Positions 43,189 through 52,226 of a stretch of DNA of 64,000 nucleotides are shown piece after piece; the first letter of the stretch is position 1, and each line of letters opens with the position of its first letter. Below the pieces are notes generated by a model. The model was not told where the DNA came from and searched no databases. It saw only the letters and a list, made by a program, of their open reading frames with translations. This stretch comes from JBHOQX01 sp042408595 (GTDB lineage: Bacteria > Chloroflexota > Chloroflexia > Chloroflexales > Roseiflexaceae). The stretch lies in NCBI GenBank assembly GCA_042408595.1, contig JBHOQX010000100.1, forward strand, positions 62,001 through 126,000, in the 5' to 3' direction. The translations under genes were made by a program, and so were the position numbers.

Positions 43189-44169
43189 GTGCGCTCGTCG
43201 TTTCGCGTCCCGCTGGTCGTTCTTATCGTCTGTGGCATCGCCGTTCTCCTGGCTGCCTGGAGCGCCGTCTGGCTCAGCCCGGCGCTCGGCCCTGAGGTGG
43301 CCTGGGCCTTCGCGACGCCCGTCCCCACCCGCGCAGGCGCCACGTCCGGCCCGGCCGGGGCCGGCGACCCTGTCGCGACGGCCGCGCCAACCCGCGATCT
43401 GCCGCTGTGGGCCAGCGTGGCGACGGCGCTGATCGCCGGCGGCGCACCGCCGCCCGATGCGCCAACAGCTGCACCCGCCGCGCCATCCGCCCCGCAACCC
43501 GCCGCTCCGGGCGGCCCACGGCCCGGTTCATTGCCCGTGCCGCCTGGGCCGGCGCGCCCGAGCCGCTCCCCCGCCCCAACCGCGACGCGCCCGCCCGGCC
43601 GCCTGGCGGATGACCCGCTCATCCCACCGACCGCCACCGGGGTGCCGGAGCCGGCGCCAACCGCCAAAGACGCAGCCACCGCGCCACCGGCCAGAGCACG
43701 GCCCAATCCTGGCGCACCGCCCGCGCCAGGGGCGACGCCTGCCTGGACGCCGACCGCGCCGCTCCCCGCGGTGCCATCCTCCACCCCGGACGCGCCACCA
43801 TCCAGCACACGAACGGTACCGCCGACCGACCCGGCGACCGGCACTCCCGCTCCGCCGTCCGACACCGCGCCGCCAGCGACCGCAAGCCCGCGCCCGCCGA
43901 CCGCGACCGAGGCCCCGAGCCCCACACCGACGCCCGTGCCGCCGAGCCGCACGCCAACGCCGACCAAAACGCCCAAGCCGACCCGCACCCCCCTGCCGCC
44001 CACCGACACCCCCGTGCCGACCGACACCCCCGTGCCGACCGACACTCCGGCGCCCACCGACACCCCTGTGCCGGCCGACACTCCCGTGCCACCGACCGAG
44101 ACGCCGAGTCCCGGCGCTGGCGGCCTGCCCGGGCTGCCGTTGCCGATCTGCGTCGGGCCGTTGTGCTAG
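43189..44169 (+). CDS. Pro/Thr/Ala-rich secreted or surface protein
   Basis: This 326-residue protein has one N-terminal hydrophobic segment (residues about 7-30); the rest is disordered sequence built from Pro, Thr and Ala. Near the end lie five TDTPVP-type hexapeptides, and the tail reads GLPLPICVGPLC with two cysteines. GTG 43189 is supported by GAGG 6 bases upstream. It may be a wall-spanning stalk; no enzymatic domain is visible. Codon use is biased simply by the proline and threonine content. Confidence 0.65.
   Translation: MRSSFRVPLVVLIVCGIAVLLAAWSAVWLSPALGPEVAWAFATPVPTRAGATSGPAGAGDPVATAAPTRDLPLWASVATALIAGGAPPPDAPTAAPAAPSAPQPAAPGGPRPGSLPVPPGPARPSRSPAPTATRPPGRLADDPLIPPTATGVPEPAPTAKDAATAPPARARPNPGAPPAPGATPAWTPTAPLPAVPSSTPDAPPSSTRTVPPTDPATGTPAPPSDTAPPATASPRPPTATEAPSPTPTPVPPSRTPTPTKTPKPTRTPLPPTDTPVPTDTPVPTDTPAPTDTPVPADTPVPPTETPSPGAGGLPGLPLPICVGPLC
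44002..44091 (+). repeat. Five 18-bp tandem repeats (coding)
   Basis: Units of ACCGACACCCCCGTGCCG at 44002, 44020, 44038, 44056 and 44074, with a few changes in the later copies, encode TDTPVP-like hexapeptides. Confidence 0.85.
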
Positions 44170-44580
44170 TGCACGTGCAGATGGTTGATTGCGGATTGAA
44201 GAGACCGCATGCCGACGCGATGCAATCATTCACGCACAGGACATTCGCGTTGGGGGAGGTTTGGAGGGGCTACGCCCCTCCGAAACCCCTTTTTGGGCGC
44301 ACCCCAAAAGAGCGCCGTGGCCGGCCTGCGGCCCGTCACACCCTCCCGCGGTGCAGGCGACCGCGCACGTCCTCTCAATCCTGCAGCCCATGCTGCCTGC
44401 TTCAGCACCGGGGCGGGTCGCACATGGGCGGCCAGAGACAAACGGCAGGTGCAGGGGCCTTGCCCAAACGACCCATCCTCGCCCTCTGTGCTCCCGCCTT
44501 CGTCCCCTCGCCCCGGTACAGGGGTATAGGTGCGAGGGGGCTCGTGCCCGGCCAGCGCGGAAACGCCCCGTCTGCAGCGC
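44170..44580. other. Gap without a gene, holding a hairpin repeat
   Basis: No convincing coding region is present in these 411 bases between convergent genes. The dispersed hairpin element occupies 44250-44345. The rest shows no protein-like frame. Confidence 0.5.
44250..44345 (+). repeat. Dispersed terminator-like hairpin repeat, best copy
   Basis: GGTTTGGAGGGGC (44258-44270) pairs with GCCCCTCCGAAACC (44274-44287), with one bulge and a 3-base loop, followed by CCTTTTT. A second hairpin (TTTTTGGG/CCCCAAAA) follows. Related copies lie at 57000, 61765 and 30037. Confidence 0.75.
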
Positions 44581-45720
44581 TCACCGCGCCAGCTCGCGCG
44601 CGATCACCAGGCGCTGAATTTCGCTCGTCCCCTCGTAGATCTCGGTGATCTTGGCATCGCGGAAAAAGCGCTCGACCGGGTACTCCTTCGAGTAGCCGTT
44701 CGAGCCGTGCACCTGGATGGCTTTGGTCGCCGTCCACATCGCCGTTTCCGAGGCGAACAGCTTCGCCATCGACGCGGCGCTGACGAAGTCCAGGTGCTGA
44801 TCCTTGCGCCACGCGGCCTCGTAGGTCAGGAGCCGGGCCGCCTTGATGCGCGTCGCCATGTCGGCCAGGGTGAAGCCGACCGCCTCGAACTCGATGATCG
44901 GCTGGCCGAACTGCTCGCGCACCTTCGCATACTCCCGCGCCGCCTCGAAGGCGCCCTGCGCGATGCCGACGGCCTGCGCGGCGATGCCGATCCGCCCGGC
45001 GTTCAGGATGGTCATCGCGATCTTGAAGCCCTGCCCCTCCTCGCCGAGCCGTCGCCAGGCCGGCAGGCGGTAGTTGTCGTAGGCCATCTGGCAGGAGTGA
45101 GCGCTGCGGATGCCGAGCTTGTTCTCGACCTTGACGATGCTGCATCCCGGCGCGTGCGTGTCCACCAGAAAGGCCGTGATGCCGCGGTGCCCTTTGGAGG
45201 GATCGGTCATCGCCATGAGGATGATCGTGTCGGCGTGATCGCCGTTCGTCACCCAGTTTTTCACGCCGTTGATCACATATGCATCGCCCTCGCGCACGGC
45301 GGTCGTCTTCTGCGCGGCGGCATCGGAGCCGGCCCCCGGCTCGGAGAGCGAGAAGGCCCCGAGCGCCTGGCCAGACGCCAGCGGCACCAGCAACTCGCGC
45401 TTCTGCGCCTCGGTGCCGAACTGCTCCAGCCCATAGCAGACGAGCGAATTGTTGACCGAGGCGATCACCCCGAGCGAGGCATCGACCCGCGAGAGCTCCT
45501 CGATCACGATCGCGTAGGAGACGTAGTCCAGGCCCGCGCCGCCGTACTCCTCGCTGACAGCCACGCCCATAAAGCCGAGCTGGCCCATTTTTTTCACCAG
45601 CTCAGCCGGCCAGATCATCTCCTCGTCGCGCTGCGCCACGGTCGGGCGGGCCTCTTTCTCGGCGAATTCGCGCACTGCTTCGCGCAGCAATTCGTGGTCT
45701 TCGGTTGGGGCGAAGTGCAT
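44581..45720 (-). CDS. Acyl-CoA dehydrogenase
   Basis: This 379-residue FAD enzyme oxidises acyl-CoA thioesters at the alpha-beta position. It shows the FAD/substrate block FSLSEPGAGSDAA, WVTNGDHAD, the QVHGSNGYSKEYPVERFFRDAKI region and the catalytic Glu in IYEGTSEIQ, as in short/branched-chain acyl-CoA dehydrogenases. GGGAGG precedes ATG 45720. With the branched-chain dehydrogenase operon 3 kb away, a role in branched-chain amino-acid breakdown is plausible, but chain length cannot be told from sequence. Confidence 0.93.
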   Translation of the reverse strand: MHFAPTEDHELLREAVREFAEKEARPTVAQRDEEMIWPAELVKKMGQLGFMGVAVSEEYGGAGLDYVSYAIVIEELSRVDASLGVIASVNNSLVCYGLEQFGTEAQKRELLVPLASGQALGAFSLSEPGAGSDAAAQKTTAVREGDAYVINGVKNWVTNGDHADTIILMAMTDPSKGHRGITAFLVDTHAPGCSIVKVENKLGIRSAHSCQMAYDNYRLPAWRRLGEEGQGFKIAMTILNAGRIGIAAQAVGIAQGAFEAAREYAKVREQFGQPIIEFEAVGFTLADMATRIKAARLLTYEAAWRKDQHLDFVSAASMAKLFASETAMWTATKAIQVHGSNGYSKEYPVERFFRDAKITEIYEGTSEIQRLVIARELAR

Positions 45721-45787
45721 GGCTGCCTCCCATTCGTTTCGTAATGCGGCATCGGGCGAAAGACGAAAGACCGGGGACGAGCGTGAG

Positions 45788-46156
45788 CTATGCCTGCGGC
45801 GAACGTGTACGCAAAACGGCAAGGCCGGCTTGTGGCGTTCGTCTGGCGTCCTTCGTCCACCAGCGACATCCACGCCGCGCGCCAGGCCGCGGGCGGAAAC
45901 TGTCGGACCAGAACTCGACCTGCCGGCCGGTCCGGCCGTCGCGTACGGTGGAGAGGGTGATCGCCCGCCCGATGAGCGCGCCGTGGGTGACGTTCACATC
46001 GCTGGCGCCTTCGCCAGCCTCCGCCACAAGCCGGTTGATCGTGAACGACCAGCGCCCCGCGGGAGGATAGGTGGCGTTCACCGCGCGCCGGCTCGCTTCG
46101 GCTGTCGGTTCCATCCCATCCTCCGGCGATGGGCGATTGCCTGACACATCGCTCAT
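45788..46156 (-). pseudogene. SnoaL-like (NTF2-fold) domain fragment
   Basis: The segment RWSFTINRLVAEAGEGASDVNVTHGALIGRA... through RQVEFWSDSFRPRPG reads like the second half of a SnoaL-type NTF2-fold protein. The first half, which carries the opening helices, is not found in any frame upstream. The C-terminal 40 residues look random. ATG 46156 has only a weak ribosome-binding site. I take it as a truncated remnant; a small intact protein is the alternative. Confidence 0.45.
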
Positions 46157-46231
46157 CCCATCTCTGTCGCGCGGCGGAGTCTGGCGGTCTGCGGCCCCCG
46201 ACACCGCCGCCGGAAGAGTTTCGGGCAACTC

Positions 46232-47137
46232 CTAAAAAATACGCTTCCCCAGCGCTGAGAGGGCGAACTCGACCGCCAGCTCCGCCGTGGCGTTGCTGCG
46301 GTCCAGGATCGGGTTGACTTCGACCAGGTCCAGCCCGAGCAGCCGGCCCGCGCTGGCGACCATCTCCATCGCCAGGTGCGCCTCGCGGTAGGTGATCCCG
46401 CCGATCACCGGCGTGCCGACCCCCGGCGCCTCCTTCGGATCGAGCGCGTCCAGGTCCAGGCTGACATGGAACCCGGCCGTGCCGGCGCTCACCCGCATGA
46501 TCGCCTCATCCATCACCGAGGCCATGCCGCGCTGGTCGATATCGTGCATGGTGAAGACGTGGACACCCGAGTCGCGTAGCGCTTCGCGTTCGGCCCCATC
46601 CAGGTCGCGCACGCCGACCAGCGCGACATCGCCCGCGCGCAGCACCGGGGGGGTGCCTAGCACGCCGGTGAGCGACGGGTGGCCGCGGCCGGTGAGCGCG
46701 GCCAGGCTCATGCCGTGGATATTGCCGGAGGGGGTCGTCTCAGGGGTGTTGAAGTCGCCGTGGGCGTCCATCCAGATCAGGCCGATGCGGCGGCCCTGCG
46801 CCACTCCGGTGACCGAGCCGATCGCCAGGCTGTGGTCGCCGCCGAGGATCAGCGGGAAGACCCCCTCGGCGACAACGCCGGCCACCTGCCGGGCCAGCGC
46901 CCGGTTGACCGCGACCAGCGGCTCCAGGTAGCGCAGGCGTTCGCCGGGCGGCGGCGGGTCGATCATCTCGGCCAGCGGCGTCGCGATGTTTCCCAGGTCG
47001 CGCACCTGGTAGCCGAGGGCGGCCAGCCGCGCTCTGAGGCCGGCGTAGCGGATGGCGCTCGGCCCCATATCCACGCCGCGCCGGCCCGCCCCCAGGTCGA
47101 CCGGTACGCCGATCAGTGCGATTGCGTGCATGCTCAT
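46232..47137 (-). CDS. rocF: Arginase / agmatinase-family ureohydrolase, arginase type
   Basis: Arginase splits arginine into ornithine and urea with two manganese ions. The 301-residue protein has all metal-ligand blocks: GGDHSLAIG, WMDAHGDFNTP and SLDLDALDP. It also has the arginase-type substrate segment SGNIHGM and the start IALIGVPVDLGAGRRGVDMGP. ATG 47137 (or 47131) begins the conserved domain. A TACAAT box at 47204-47199 gives a leader of about 55 bases. Confidence 0.94.
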   Translation of the reverse strand: MSMHAIALIGVPVDLGAGRRGVDMGPSAIRYAGLRARLAALGYQVRDLGNIATPLAEMIDPPPPGERLRYLEPLVAVNRALARQVAGVVAEGVFPLILGGDHSLAIGSVTGVAQGRRIGLIWMDAHGDFNTPETTPSGNIHGMSLAALTGRGHPSLTGVLGTPPVLRAGDVALVGVRDLDGAEREALRDSGVHVFTMHDIDQRGMASVMDEAIMRVSAGTAGFHVSLDLDALDPKEAPGVGTPVIGGITYREAHLAMEMVASAGRLLGLDLVEVNPILDRSNATAELAVEFALSALGKRIF

Positions 47138-47198
47138 CGTCTGCGTTGCGCCTCCTCGCGCCATTGCGAGCACGGGCCGGCATCGCCCGCGCCAGGCT

Positions 47199-47204
47199 AT
47201 TGTA
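47199..47204 (-). promoter_or_regulatory. -10 box TACAAT of arginase
   Basis: TACAAT on the minus strand lies 62 bases before ATG 47137. No clear -35 box was found. Confidence 0.4.
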
Positions 47205-47360
47205 CCACTGGCGGAGGCAGGCGGGCGAGCGTGGAGCGGGTGTGGCGCGTGTGCGCGCGCGAGACTTGGGTGTCGAGGACATTCTCATCCTTGCGCAACC
47301 CCGTTGGAGCATCGATGATGCTAGAATGGGACCGGAAGCGCCTCGGCGAATGAGACGGGA

Positions 47361-47909
47361 ATGAATTGCTCCATAGCCTTTCTGCGCGCCGTCAACGTCG
47401 GCGGGCGCACAGTCACAATGGACGAGCTTCGCCGGCTGTTCGAGGCGCTCGGCTTCGCGCAGGTCGAGACATTCATCGCCAGCGGAAACGTGATCTTCCG
47501 GGCCGATGACGCCGGCGAAGCGGTGCTCGCGGCGCGGATCGAGGCTCACCTGAAGCAGGCCCTTGGCTACCAGGTCGCCGTCTTTCTGCGTACCCCTGGC
47601 GAGCTGGCAGAGATCGTCGGTCGCCAGCCGTTCGCGCCGGCGTCCGTCGCGGCGGCGCGTGCGCTGTGGGTCGGCGTTCTGCGCGCCCCGCCGGACGACG
47701 CGGCGGCTGCGAGGCTCCGGGCGCTCGGCTCGAGCCACAACCAGTTCCACCTGCACGGCCGCGAATTGTACTGGCTGCGTCACACCAGCGAGCGTGAGGC
47801 AACGGTCTCTGGCGCACAGATCGAGCGCGCGCTCGCCGCGCCGACGACGATGCGCAACATCACGACGCTTCGCACATTGGCGGCGAAGTATCCCGCGACG
47901 CTGCCTTAG
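47361..47909 (+). CDS. DUF1697 family protein
   Basis: This 182-residue protein shows the DUF1697 hallmarks: the start IAFLRAVNVGGRTVTM, then GFAQVETFIASGNVIF, and the C-terminal TMRNITTLRTLAAKY. The family is widespread, of unknown function, and is made of two ferredoxin-like halves. It stands alone, divergent from arginase; TAGAAT at 47322-47327 may be its -10 box. ATG 47361 starts the domain. Confidence 0.92.
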   Translation: MNCSIAFLRAVNVGGRTVTMDELRRLFEALGFAQVETFIASGNVIFRADDAGEAVLAARIEAHLKQALGYQVAVFLRTPGELAEIVGRQPFAPASVAAARALWVGVLRAPPDDAAAARLRALGSSHNQFHLHGRELYWLRHTSEREATVSGAQIERALAAPTTMRNITTLRTLAAKYPATLP

Positions 47910-48001
47910 AGTTCGGATGCACACGACATTCGGCAAGTATCTGGCCGGCGCGATGGGCGAAATGCACGCTGAGTTGCCGGCCATCGCCACACAGACCCTC
48001 C

Positions 48002-48907
48002 TCAGCGGCTATCGGCAAGTACCGCCTGAATGACACGCCGTGCGGACTCCGCTTTCAACGGATCGGCGCGGCGATCTGCGGCAAGGGTGATCAGGGCTTT
48101 CCACAGCGCCCAGCCGCGTCCGCGCGTCCAGGTGGCATCGTCTAATGGCAGCGCCTGGCGGAATGCTGCACGACTCTCCCCTGCAAACAGCGTCCAGGCG
48201 ATGACCGTATCGCAGGCCGGGTCACCTATGCAGCAGCAGCCGAAATCGATGACGGCGTGCAGCCGGCCACCGCGGACAAGCAGGTTCTTCACCGCCACAT
48301 CGCCATGAACCCAGACCGGCGCGCCAGTCCATGTCGTCTGCAGCGCGGCATCCCATACGACGCGCGCAGCGTCGGTGTCGAGATCGCCGTCAAGGACTGC
48401 CAGCGCCTCCTGCGTCTCGTGATTGTAGGCGGCCAGCGATGCCCCACGATACCAACTGTGCGCCCCAGCCGGCGGCCCGCCGGTCGGGTCGATCTGCTGC
48501 AGAGCGGCCAAAAAGCGCCCGAGATCGGTTGCGAACTCGACCAGATCACCGATGCGAGCCGGCTCGGCTGTGACGCCATCGATCCAGCGATACACCGACC
48601 ACGGCCACGGGTAGGCGGTGGTTGGCACCCCCATCGCCAGCGGGGCAGGGATGGGCAGCGGCAGATGTGGCGCGAGGAACGGCAGCCAACGGTGCTCTTT
48701 CGCAACCTGCTGCGCATACCCGGCGGCGCTCGGAAGGCGCACGCTCATCGTCGCGCCGAGCCGGAAGGTGCGATTATCCCAGCCCTGCGGGACGGCAGGA
48801 GTGATCGGGAGGGCCGCCCACTGCGGAAACTGTTCGGCGAGAAGGCGGCGTACGAGCGCCGCGTCGATGGCAACATTGGCAGCAGCCCCCTGACGCGCGT
48901 CGGCCAT
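48002..48907 (-). CDS. Aminoglycoside phosphotransferase-family kinase
   Basis: This 301-residue protein-kinase-fold small-molecule kinase has the catalytic loop VHGDVAVKNLL (Asp as base, Asn as metal ligand) and the metal motif IDFGCCCIGDPACD. The N-terminal lobe contains GWDNRTFRLG. The family includes antibiotic-inactivating and metabolic kinases such as macrolide and homoserine kinases, so resistance must not be assumed. Its start lies 1 base from the end of the downstream response-regulator reading (48909), so it follows that gene closely and is probably read from the same transcript. Confidence 0.88.
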   Translation of the reverse strand: MADARQGAAANVAIDAALVRRLLAEQFPQWAALPITPAVPQGWDNRTFRLGATMSVRLPSAAGYAQQVAKEHRWLPFLAPHLPLPIPAPLAMGVPTTAYPWPWSVYRWIDGVTAEPARIGDLVEFATDLGRFLAALQQIDPTGGPPAGAHSWYRGASLAAYNHETQEALAVLDGDLDTDAARVVWDAALQTTWTGAPVWVHGDVAVKNLLVRGGRLHAVIDFGCCCIGDPACDTVIAWTLFAGESRAAFRQALPLDDATWTRGRGWALWKALITLAADRRADPLKAESARRVIQAVLADSR

Positions 48908-48908
48908 G

Positions 48909-49553
48909 CTACTTCCCCAGCCCCACAGCCCGCGCCCGCAGGATGGCCTGCGCCCGGTCGGCCACCTGGAGCTTGCCGAAGATATTCGAGACGTGATTGC
49001 GCACCGTCTTCGGGCTGAGCTCCAGCCGCTCGGCGATCGCGGCGTTGGTGTAGCCGTGGGCCAGCAGGCCGAGAATCTCGCGTTCGCGCTCGGTCAGGCC
49101 GGCGAAGGTCTGCGACGGCGGCGGCAGCGATGGGTTGGCGAAATAGTCGATCACACGGCGGGCGACCGCCGGGCTAAAGACCGCCTCGCCGCGGCCGACG
49201 GCGCGGATGGCGCGCAGCATCTCGCCGGCCTCCGAGCCTTTCAGCAGGTAGCCCCGCGCGCCCGCCCGCATCGCGCCGAAGACCGACTCGTCATCGAACA
49301 TCGTGACGATCAGGATACCGATGTGCGGGCTGGCGTCCAGAATGCGGCGTGTCGCCTCGATGCCGTTAAGCCCCGGCATGTTCACGTCCATCACGATGAC
49401 ATCTGGCTGTGTGGCGGCCGCCAGCGCCACGGCCTCGTCGCCGTTCGTCGCCTCGCCGACGATCTCGGCGCCCGGCTCGGCGCGCAGCAGCGCCTGCAGG
49501 CCGAAGCGAAAGACCGGGTGGTCATCGGCGATCAAGATACGGATGGGATCCAT
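48909..49553 (-). CDS. NarL/LuxR-family response regulator
   Basis: This 214-residue regulator has a receiver domain (IADDHPVF, phospho-Asp in VIVMDVNMPG, Lys in LLKGSE) and a C-terminal LuxR-type HTH (LTEREREILGLLAHGYTN..AERLELSPKTV). It lies 39 bases after the sensor kinase gene on the same strand and is surely its partner. The following kinase-fold gene is almost contiguous, suggesting an operon of three. Confidence 0.93.
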   Translation of the reverse strand: MDPIRILIADDHPVFRFGLQALLRAEPGAEIVGEATNGDEAVALAAATQPDVIVMDVNMPGLNGIEATRRILDASPHIGILIVTMFDDESVFGAMRAGARGYLLKGSEAGEMLRAIRAVGRGEAVFSPAVARRVIDYFANPSLPPPSQTFAGLTEREREILGLLAHGYTNAAIAERLELSPKTVRNHVSNIFGKLQVADRAQAILRARAVGLGK

Positions 49554-49592
49554 GTCCTCTCCCGTGGCGGGCGGGCGGTCGCCGCCCGTATA

Positions 49593-51737
49593 TCACGCTG
49601 TTGTCATTGGGCCGCAGGGCAGCCGCACGCGAACGACGGTGCCGCCGCCGAGCGCGTCTTCCACCGTGCAGCGCCCGCCCAACTCGGCCGCCCGCTCGCG
49701 CATCGAGCCGAGGCCAACGCCCGCGCGCGCGCCCGGCGCCAACCCGCGGCCGTCGTCGTGCACATCCAGGGCAAGCTGGCCCGCCGCAACGTGCAGCGCG
49801 ACGGTGCAGGCGCGGGCGTCGGCATGCCGCACCACATTTGCCAGCGCCTCCTGCGCGATACGGTAGGCGGCCACCTCCACGGCGGCGGGCAGCGAGGGGA
49901 TGTGCTCCGGCGCCACCACCGTCACGTCCAGCCCGCTGGCGCGGTAGCGCGCCGCCTGCTCCTGGAGCGCGCCGACCAGCCCCAGGTCGTCCAGGGCGGG
50001 CGGGCGCAGGCCGTACACCAGCCGGCGCACGTCCGCGACCGCCGCCTGCGCATGCGCGATGGCGTCGGCCAGCAGCGCCTCGGCGGCATCCGGGTCGTGG
50101 CGCACGAGGCGGCGGGCGGCATCGAGCGTAAGCGTCTGGCTGGCGAGCTGGGGGCCCAGGCCGTCGTGCAGATCGCGGCGCAGGCGGCGGCGCTCCTCCT
50201 CGCGGGTCGCGATCAGGCGTTCGCGGGCGCGCTGAAGCTCGGCGGTCAGGCGCACCCCTGCCGCGGCGACACCCGCCTGCCGCGCTAGGTCGGCCAGCAG
50301 CTGCCGGTCGCGTGGGCTGAACCCGCGCTCGCCGGAGCACGACTCGACCGCCAGATAGCCGATGACCTCGCCTTGATTGACCAGCGGCAGGAATTCGGGC
50401 AGCGCGGTGGGCGCGCCGGCCGCTGCAGCGATGATGCCGGCGCCGTCTTGATCGAGAATGATCGCGGCGTAGGGCAGGCGCAGCGCATCACGCACGGTGG
50501 AGACGATCGTCGGAAGCACGGTTTCAGGCGCTATCGCCGCTTCCAGCCGTTGCCCGAGGCGGGTCAGGGCCACCGAGGGCCGGTCGCGGTCGCCGTACAG
50601 CAACTGGCCGATGCGCCGCTGGAAGAAGGCCCGTAGCGGCTGGAACAGCACGGCGATCACCCCGGTCGCCAGCAGCGCGGCCGCCGACCGACCGGCCCCG
50701 CTCAGGATCGCGGCGCTGCCACCGACCAGGGCGATGTAGATTCCGAGCGACGCCACCGCCACCGAGCCATAGACCAGCGCGCGGCTTACCAGCGTCTCGA
50801 CATCGTACAGCCGGTATTTGAGCATCGCGATGCAGATCGCCAGCGGGACACCGATGCTCAGGCCGGCATAGGCCGCCGCGCTCGCCAGAACCGCCGCATA
50901 CGCCTCCGGGCCGAAGGTCCAGGTGCTCGTCTCCGCGCCGAGCATGCCGACCATCGCAATGCCGACGATCGCCACCAGGAGGGTGAGCTGGCGGCGCCGC
51001 TCGCCGGCGGCGCGTCGCCAGCGAACGGCCAGGCTCGCTCCGGCGAGCAGCAGCGCCGTCTGGCCGCACATCCGGGCGGCCGCATTGGCCGGCGCGATCC
51101 ACGGCGCGAGCCCGGCGACACCCAGCGGATTGGGCCGCATCACGCCGACGCCGATCTCGACGGTGGGCTGAAGCGCAGCCGCCAGCGCCGCAACCGCCCC
51201 GCCCACCAGCGCGAGCACGGCGACACCCATCCAACTGCGTCCGGGCAGGCGACCGGTCGGAAACAGCAGCAGGATGAGGGTGAACTGAAGCGGGTGGATC
51301 AGGCGGTTCGCGACAACGGCCGCCAGGCCGGCAGGGATACCCCCCGGCAGCGTTCCAGGCGCATCCAGCACAGCGTGGGCCGCATATTGCCAGGTCAGAT
51401 CCTGGAGCGAAATGCTCAGCCCGAGCGCGAGGCACATCCAGCCGATCGGGTTACGCGGCATCCGGCTCGCGACGAGCGCGCCGACCGTTGCGTAGGCTGG
51501 CGCCGCCGCCGGGATGAGCAGGCCCCAGAGGAGGATCTCGGCCAGGAGCGGCGCACCGCTCACGCCGGCCTCAAGCCGCGCCCACGTCTCGAAGCGGACG
51601 ACGAACGCTGCGATCGCCGCCACCAGCGCCAGACCCCACAGGACCCAGCCGAGCCGCGCCGCCAGTGTCACCGCCGCTGGGCGACGAAGGATCGGTCGAT
51701 CCGGCGCATCGGTCATCAGGGGCGGCGCTGCCTGCAT
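49593..51737 (-). CDS. NarL-type sensor histidine kinase with multi-pass sensor and GAF domain
   Basis: The protein has 714 residues. About eight membrane helices fill residues 20-330. A GAF-like domain follows (about 370-480). The HisKA_3 helix carries His in RRDLHDGLGPQL, and the HATPase_c domain has AQEALANVVRHA, DDGRGL and GLGSMRERA. GAGGAG lies directly against the ATG at 51746 but 9 bases before ATG 51737, so the latter is the likelier start. It should phosphorylate the downstream NarL-type regulator. The signal is unknown. Confidence 0.9.
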   Translation of the reverse strand: MQAAPPLMTDAPDRPILRRPAAVTLAARLGWVLWGLALVAAIAAFVVRFETWARLEAGVSGAPLLAEILLWGLLIPAAAPAYATVGALVASRMPRNPIGWMCLALGLSISLQDLTWQYAAHAVLDAPGTLPGGIPAGLAAVVANRLIHPLQFTLILLLFPTGRLPGRSWMGVAVLALVGGAVAALAAALQPTVEIGVGVMRPNPLGVAGLAPWIAPANAAARMCGQTALLLAGASLAVRWRRAAGERRRQLTLLVAIVGIAMVGMLGAETSTWTFGPEAYAAVLASAAAYAGLSIGVPLAICIAMLKYRLYDVETLVSRALVYGSVAVASLGIYIALVGGSAAILSGAGRSAAALLATGVIAVLFQPLRAFFQRRIGQLLYGDRDRPSVALTRLGQRLEAAIAPETVLPTIVSTVRDALRLPYAAIILDQDGAGIIAAAAGAPTALPEFLPLVNQGEVIGYLAVESCSGERGFSPRDRQLLADLARQAGVAAAGVRLTAELQRARERLIATREEERRRLRRDLHDGLGPQLASQTLTLDAARRLVRHDPDAAEALLADAIAHAQAAVADVRRLVYGLRPPALDDLGLVGALQEQAARYRASGLDVTVVAPEHIPSLPAAVEVAAYRIAQEALANVVRHADARACTVALHVAAGQLALDVHDDGRGLAPGARAGVGLGSMRERAAELGGRCTVEDALGGGTVVRVRLPCGPMTTA

Positions 51738-51896
51738 CCGAAACATCTCCTCAGGTCGTCCGGAAAGCGGTATCTGCCAGGTATTATCGTGGAATCATAG
51801 CGTTGGCGCATCCGCCCTCAGACCGGGCCGCACCTCGGCCATGCCGGGTAGTGAGGCGTAGGGCGGTAGGGCGATGCGGGGTGGGAGGGCAAATCG

Positions 51897-52043
51897 TCAA
51901 GCCAGCATTCCGATCATCGCCAACACAACCGCAGCGAGAACGATAATGGGAAAGATATTCAGCGGATTGCGCCACTCCCAGTGAAGATCGCTGTCAAGCG
52001 GCATGTGCGAGCCGCTTTCGACGCCGGTCAGATCGCGGACCAT
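51897..52043 (-). CDS. Small single-pass membrane protein (48 residues)
   Basis: The protein has a polar N-terminal 25 residues and one strongly hydrophobic helix (IFPIIVLAAVVLAMIGMLA) ending at the C terminus, as in small tail-anchored proteins. ATG 52043 has a strong GGAGG at 7 bases, which is the best evidence that it is real. No family is recognised. It lies between an alpha/beta hydrolase and a sensor kinase on the same strand. Confidence 0.6.
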   Translation of the reverse strand: MVRDLTGVESGSHMPLDSDLHWEWRNPLNIFPIIVLAAVVLAMIGMLA

Positions 52044-52226
52044 GGTTCGCCTCCGTAGCTGCCGGGCCGGACTCGCGCGCCCGGCCCAGCTGATGGTACG
52101 CGAACCAGAGGGAGCTGGCATGCGGCCGGCGGGCGATGTCGGGCGGGACAAAACGTCCCGGGATGCGTGGGTTGCAGACGCTATCGACAGCAGGCCGCCG
52201 GGTGGGCGCATGAGGTGTTTGGCCTG

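Noticed and set aside
47937..48033. Possible short peptide gene (MHTTFGKYLAGAMGE...) after DUF1697
   Set aside because: It overlaps the end of the kinase-fold gene, has no ribosome-binding site and no recognisable feature.
48002..48907. Antibiotic-resistance kinase
   Set aside because: The fold covers many metabolic kinases, and no residue visible here sets aminoglycoside or macrolide specificity.
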